From Methylobacterium sp. 77 (GTDB lineage Bacteria; Pseudomonadota; Alphaproteobacteria; Rhizobiales; Beijerinckiaceae): a DNA stretch of 64,000 bases. The notes beneath the pieces are model-generated. The model searched no databases, was not told the origin of the DNA, and saw nothing but the letters and a program-made list of their open reading frames with translations. Of this stretch, positions 62,015-64,000 are shown piece by piece. Both the position numbers and the translations under genes were made by a program. Location of the stretch: contig NZ_KB910516.1 in NCBI RefSeq assembly GCF_000372825.1, forward strand, positions 3,701,825 through 3,765,824. The letters run 5' to 3'. Numbering within the stretch: position 1 is the first letter of the stretch; the number at the start of each line of letters is the position of its first letter.

Positions 62015-62853
62015 CGTGAAGCGGTCAGATCGGAGACGATCAGCGCGCGCAATTGCGGCGTGACCACGGGTCGTGTTCCGAACCAGCGCTCGAAACCGGG
62101 AACGGCCTGATGCAGCAGCATCCCGAGTCCGTCGACGACCCGAAGTCCGCGTGAGGCGGCGTCCGCGAGGAGCGGGGTCTTAAGCGGCGAGTAGACGATA
62201 TCGGCAACGGCACAATGAGCCGGCAAATTATCGATCGCGACATCGAGGGGCGGCTTGCCGGTCATGCCGAGGGAGGTGGTGTTGACGAGGAGTCGCGCAT
62301 GGCCGAACGCGCCGTCGAGGTCGTCCCAGTCGATCACGTCGACACGCGACGGATCGAGGCCGGCAATGGCTTCGGCGCGCGAGCGGGTTCGGTTGGCGAC
62401 GACGATGCGGACATTGGGCCTGTCGAGCAATCCCGCCACCACGGCCCGTGCCGCACCGCCGGCGCCGAGAACAATGACATCACGGGCATCCGCGTTCAGC
62501 CAATCCCGGCCGAGCGTCTCGTCGAGATGGGCGGTGAAGCCGACGGCATCGGTGTTGTCGCCGACGAGCCGCCTCTGTTCGTCGAAGGACAGCGTGTTGA
62601 CCGCGCCGATCCGCCGGGCTGCTCCGGTCAATATGTCGGCCAGGGCGAAGGCGGCTTCCTTGTGCGGCAGGGTCACGTTGCCGCCCGCAAACCCCGCCGC
62701 CTTCAGGCCGCGCAGGAACGCCTCGAACCCGTCCGGCGCCACATCGATCCGCTCATAGGAGCCGTCGAGCCCGAGGGTGGAGAGCCAATGACCGTGGATC
62801 ATCGGCGATCGGGAATGGGCGATCGGATGACCGACGACGAAGGCTTTGATCAT
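62011..62853 (-). CDS. aroE: shikimate dehydrogenase
   Basis: The NADPH-dependent enzyme that reduces 3-dehydroshikimate in aromatic amino acid synthesis. The 280-residue product has the substrate site GHPIAHSRSPMIH at residues 8-20, the catalytic Lys in TLPHKEAA, GDNTDAVGF, and the NADP loop GAGGAARAV with NRT following. The ATG at 62853 starts the family sequence; the upstream open frame does not fit. ATGA overlap with coaE. Confidence 0.97.
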   Translation of the reverse strand: MIKAFVVGHPIAHSRSPMIHGHWLSTLGLDGSYERIDVAPDGFEAFLRGLKAAGFAGGNVTLPHKEAAFALADILTGAARRIGAVNTLSFDEQRRLVGDNTDAVGFTAHLDETLGRDWLNADARDVIVLGAGGAARAVVAGLLDRPNVRIVVANRTRSRAEAIAGLDPSRVDVIDWDDLDGAFGHARLLVNTTSLGMTGKPPLDVAIDNLPAHCAVADIVYSPLKTPLLADAASRGLRVVDGLGMLLHQAVPGFERWFGTRPVVTPQLRALIVSDLTASR

Positions 62854-62909
62854 GAACGGGTCTCTTGAACGGCTTCGGTGTCGGTCGTGGCAGGGACGAC
62901 GATGAGCGA

Positions 62910-63524
62910 TCAGAAGGCGAGGCAACCATGGCGGCGTAAGCGGTCGAGCAATCCGGTCAACGGCAGGCCGAGGATCGTGGCATGGGAACCCTCGATCCTG
63001 CTGAACAGGTGGATGCCGAGACCTTCCAGTTGATACCCCCCCACCGTGCCGGTGACGCGGTGAAGACCGGCGATGGCCAGATAAGTGTCGATATCGACGC
63101 TGCCGAGATCCCGTATCGTGAGATGGGCGTCGTCGTGAATGAGCTCCGGTTCCCGGCCCGGCACGATGAGAGCAGCGGCGGAATGCAGCGAATGCATCCT
63201 GTTCGATAGTCGGCTCAACTGGTCACGGGCGGCGTCGAGGGAGGATGATTTATGAAACACCTCGCCCTCGCAGGCGAGGACCTGATCCGCCGCCAGAACG
63301 ATCCGATCCCCGGCTGTCGCCGCAACCGCCAAAGCCTTCGCCAGCGCCAGCCTGCGCGCGAGATCGACGGGAGTAAGGGGACCGGCCTCGGCCTCGACGC
63401 GCCGCTCGTCGAGGTTCGGGACCATAACCTCCACCTCCAGACCGGCGGCTTCGAGCAGATGTCGCCGCGTCGGCGAGCCGGATGCGAGGATAAGGGGCCG
63501 TTCGGGAAGCCAGAGGTGGGTCAT
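62910..63524 (-). CDS. maf: Maf-family nucleotide pyrophosphatase
   Basis: A Maf/Ham1-fold house-cleaning pyrophosphatase that hydrolyses non-canonical or excess nucleoside triphosphates. The 204-residue product has LILASGSPTRRHLLEAAGL near the start, the metal-binding Asp region LAADQVLA, and YLAIAGLHRVTGTVGGYQLEG. It resembles the YceF branch in its DQ (not DT) motif. I prefer the ATG at 63524 to one ten codons upstream. It lies between ppsR and aroE. Confidence 0.93.
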   Translation of the reverse strand: MTHLWLPERPLILASGSPTRRHLLEAAGLEVEVMVPNLDERRVEAEAGPLTPVDLARRLALAKALAVAATAGDRIVLAADQVLACEGEVFHKSSSLDAARDQLSRLSNRMHSLHSAAALIVPGREPELIHDDAHLTIRDLGSVDIDTYLAIAGLHRVTGTVGGYQLEGLGIHLFSRIEGSHATILGLPLTGLLDRLRRHGCLAF

Positions 63525-63575
63525 GACGGAATCCGGAGACACAGATACGGGCACTGGCGCAACGCGCCCAGTCCC

Positions 63576-64000
63576 TTACGCCACGATGAATTTGAGCCTG
63601 TGTTCGCGGTGCAGGTCGAGGATCGCGGCGGCGGTCTCCTCGATGGACCGTCGGGTGACGTCGATGGTCGGCCAGCGATGACGATTGCAGAGCTTCCGGC
63701 AGGCGGCGATCTCGTCGGCGACGGCATCGCGATCGACGTAGAGCGAGGTGTCGTCGGCCTTCAGGCTCAAGAGCCGGTTCTGCCGGATCTGCACGATCCG
63801 CTCCGGGCTCGCCAGCAATCCGACGACGAGGGGCTTGCGTGCATTCTCCAATGAAGGCGGAACCGGCATTCCCGGAACGAGAGGAAAATTCGCGGTCTTC
63901 AATCCGCGATTGGCCAGATAGATCGCCGTCGGCGTCTTCGACGTGCGGCTGACGCCGACGAGGATCACGTCGGATTCGTCGATGTCGAAGGGCAGGTTGC
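63576..64000 (-). CDS. ppsR: pyruvate, phosphate dikinase/PEP synthase regulatory protein (5' end outside window)
   Basis: The C-terminal 141 residues of a PPSRP-type bifunctional kinase/pyrophosphorylase (DUF299), which switches PEP synthase or pyruvate phosphate dikinase on and off by threonine phosphorylation. The P-loop-like [20 protein letters not shown] is complete up to the window edge, followed by [12 protein letters not shown] and the C-terminal [14 protein letters not shown]. The frame runs on without a stop to base 64000, so the gene continues beyond. PEP supply is central to the serine cycle. Confidence 0.93.
   Translation of the reverse strand, partial: NLPFDIDESDVILVGVSRTSKTPTAIYLANRGLKTANFPLVPGMPVPPSLENARKPLVVGLLASPERIVQIRQNRLLSLKADDTSLYVDRDAVADEIAACRKLCNRHRWPTIDVTRRSIEETAAAILDLHREHRLKFIVA

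Overview
The window is GC-rich, densely coded chromosomal DNA from an alphaproteobacterium, most likely Methylobacterium/Methylorubrum (Hyphomicrobiales). Supporting this are a formate-tetrahydrofolate ligase, a single-chain serine deaminase, an ALA-synthase-type hemA, and two gene orders typical of alphaproteobacteria: murA...DUF2948-hisD-UPF0262-LMW phosphatase, and ppsR-maf-aroE-coaE-dnaQ. The second order usually lies near the replication origin. A parS-like site at about 50.93 kb agrees with that. I see no rRNA, tRNA, CRISPR array, insertion sequence or prophage.

Layout. 0-9.5 kb: ispG, a patatin lipase, an ECF sigma/anti-sigma pair, ribF, cheY and a CheZ-like gene, a HAD phosphatase, and a membrane-anchored degenerate EAL protein resembling TipF. 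9.5-15.4 kb: a small HMA metal chaperone, fhs, a spermidine-synthase-like protein, two small unknowns, a GNAT acetyltransferase and the ZapE/AFG1 ATPase. 15.8-18.6 kb: an iorAB-type molybdenum hydroxylase. 18.9-22.6 kb: a DUF3060 protein, a metal efflux/MerR divergon with a clear MerR-type promoter, and several small genes including an orphan NepR-like anti-sigma factor. 23.1-27.1 kb: the sulfate ABC importer operon (sbp-cysT-cysW-cysA). 27.2-33.7 kb: DUF4337 and PsiE-like membrane proteins, serine deaminase, Tex, and a secreted NHL-type beta-propeller. 33.8-37.5 kb: periplasmic glucan genes opgG and opgH, arranged head to head. 37.5-41.2 kb: a small secreted protein, a Cys/Met-metabolism PLP enzyme, TspO and hemA.

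41.5-46.6 kb: murA, a small secreted unknown, DUF2948, hisD, UPF0262 and the LMW phosphatase. 46.7-50.7 kb: NlpC/P60 hydrolase, SDR, MgtC-like protein and a haloacetate-dehalogenase-like hydrolase. 51.1-57.8 kb: a tight seven-gene MoxR-DUF58-VWA-VWA-TPR-BatD operon. 57.8-60.5 kb: a small secreted protein, panC and an apparently intracellular PHB-depolymerase-family esterase. 60.6-64.0 kb: dnaQ, coaE, aroE, maf and the 3' part of ppsR, all on the minus strand.

Most of the window is housekeeping. The most interesting observations are: a TGCAATGCA motif, possibly a PhaR operator, seen in three intergenic regions and doubled upstream of the PHB depolymerase; near-complete conservation of fluoroacetate-dehalogenase residues in the hydrolase at 49.8-50.7 kb; the MoxR/VWA operon, whose domain order recalls mxaRSACKL but which has no methanol dehydrogenase genes beside it; the degenerate EAL protein near cheY/cheZ; paired 16-bp boxes upstream of the sulfate operon; the orphan NepR-like gene with its possible 51-codon partner; and the parS-like site.
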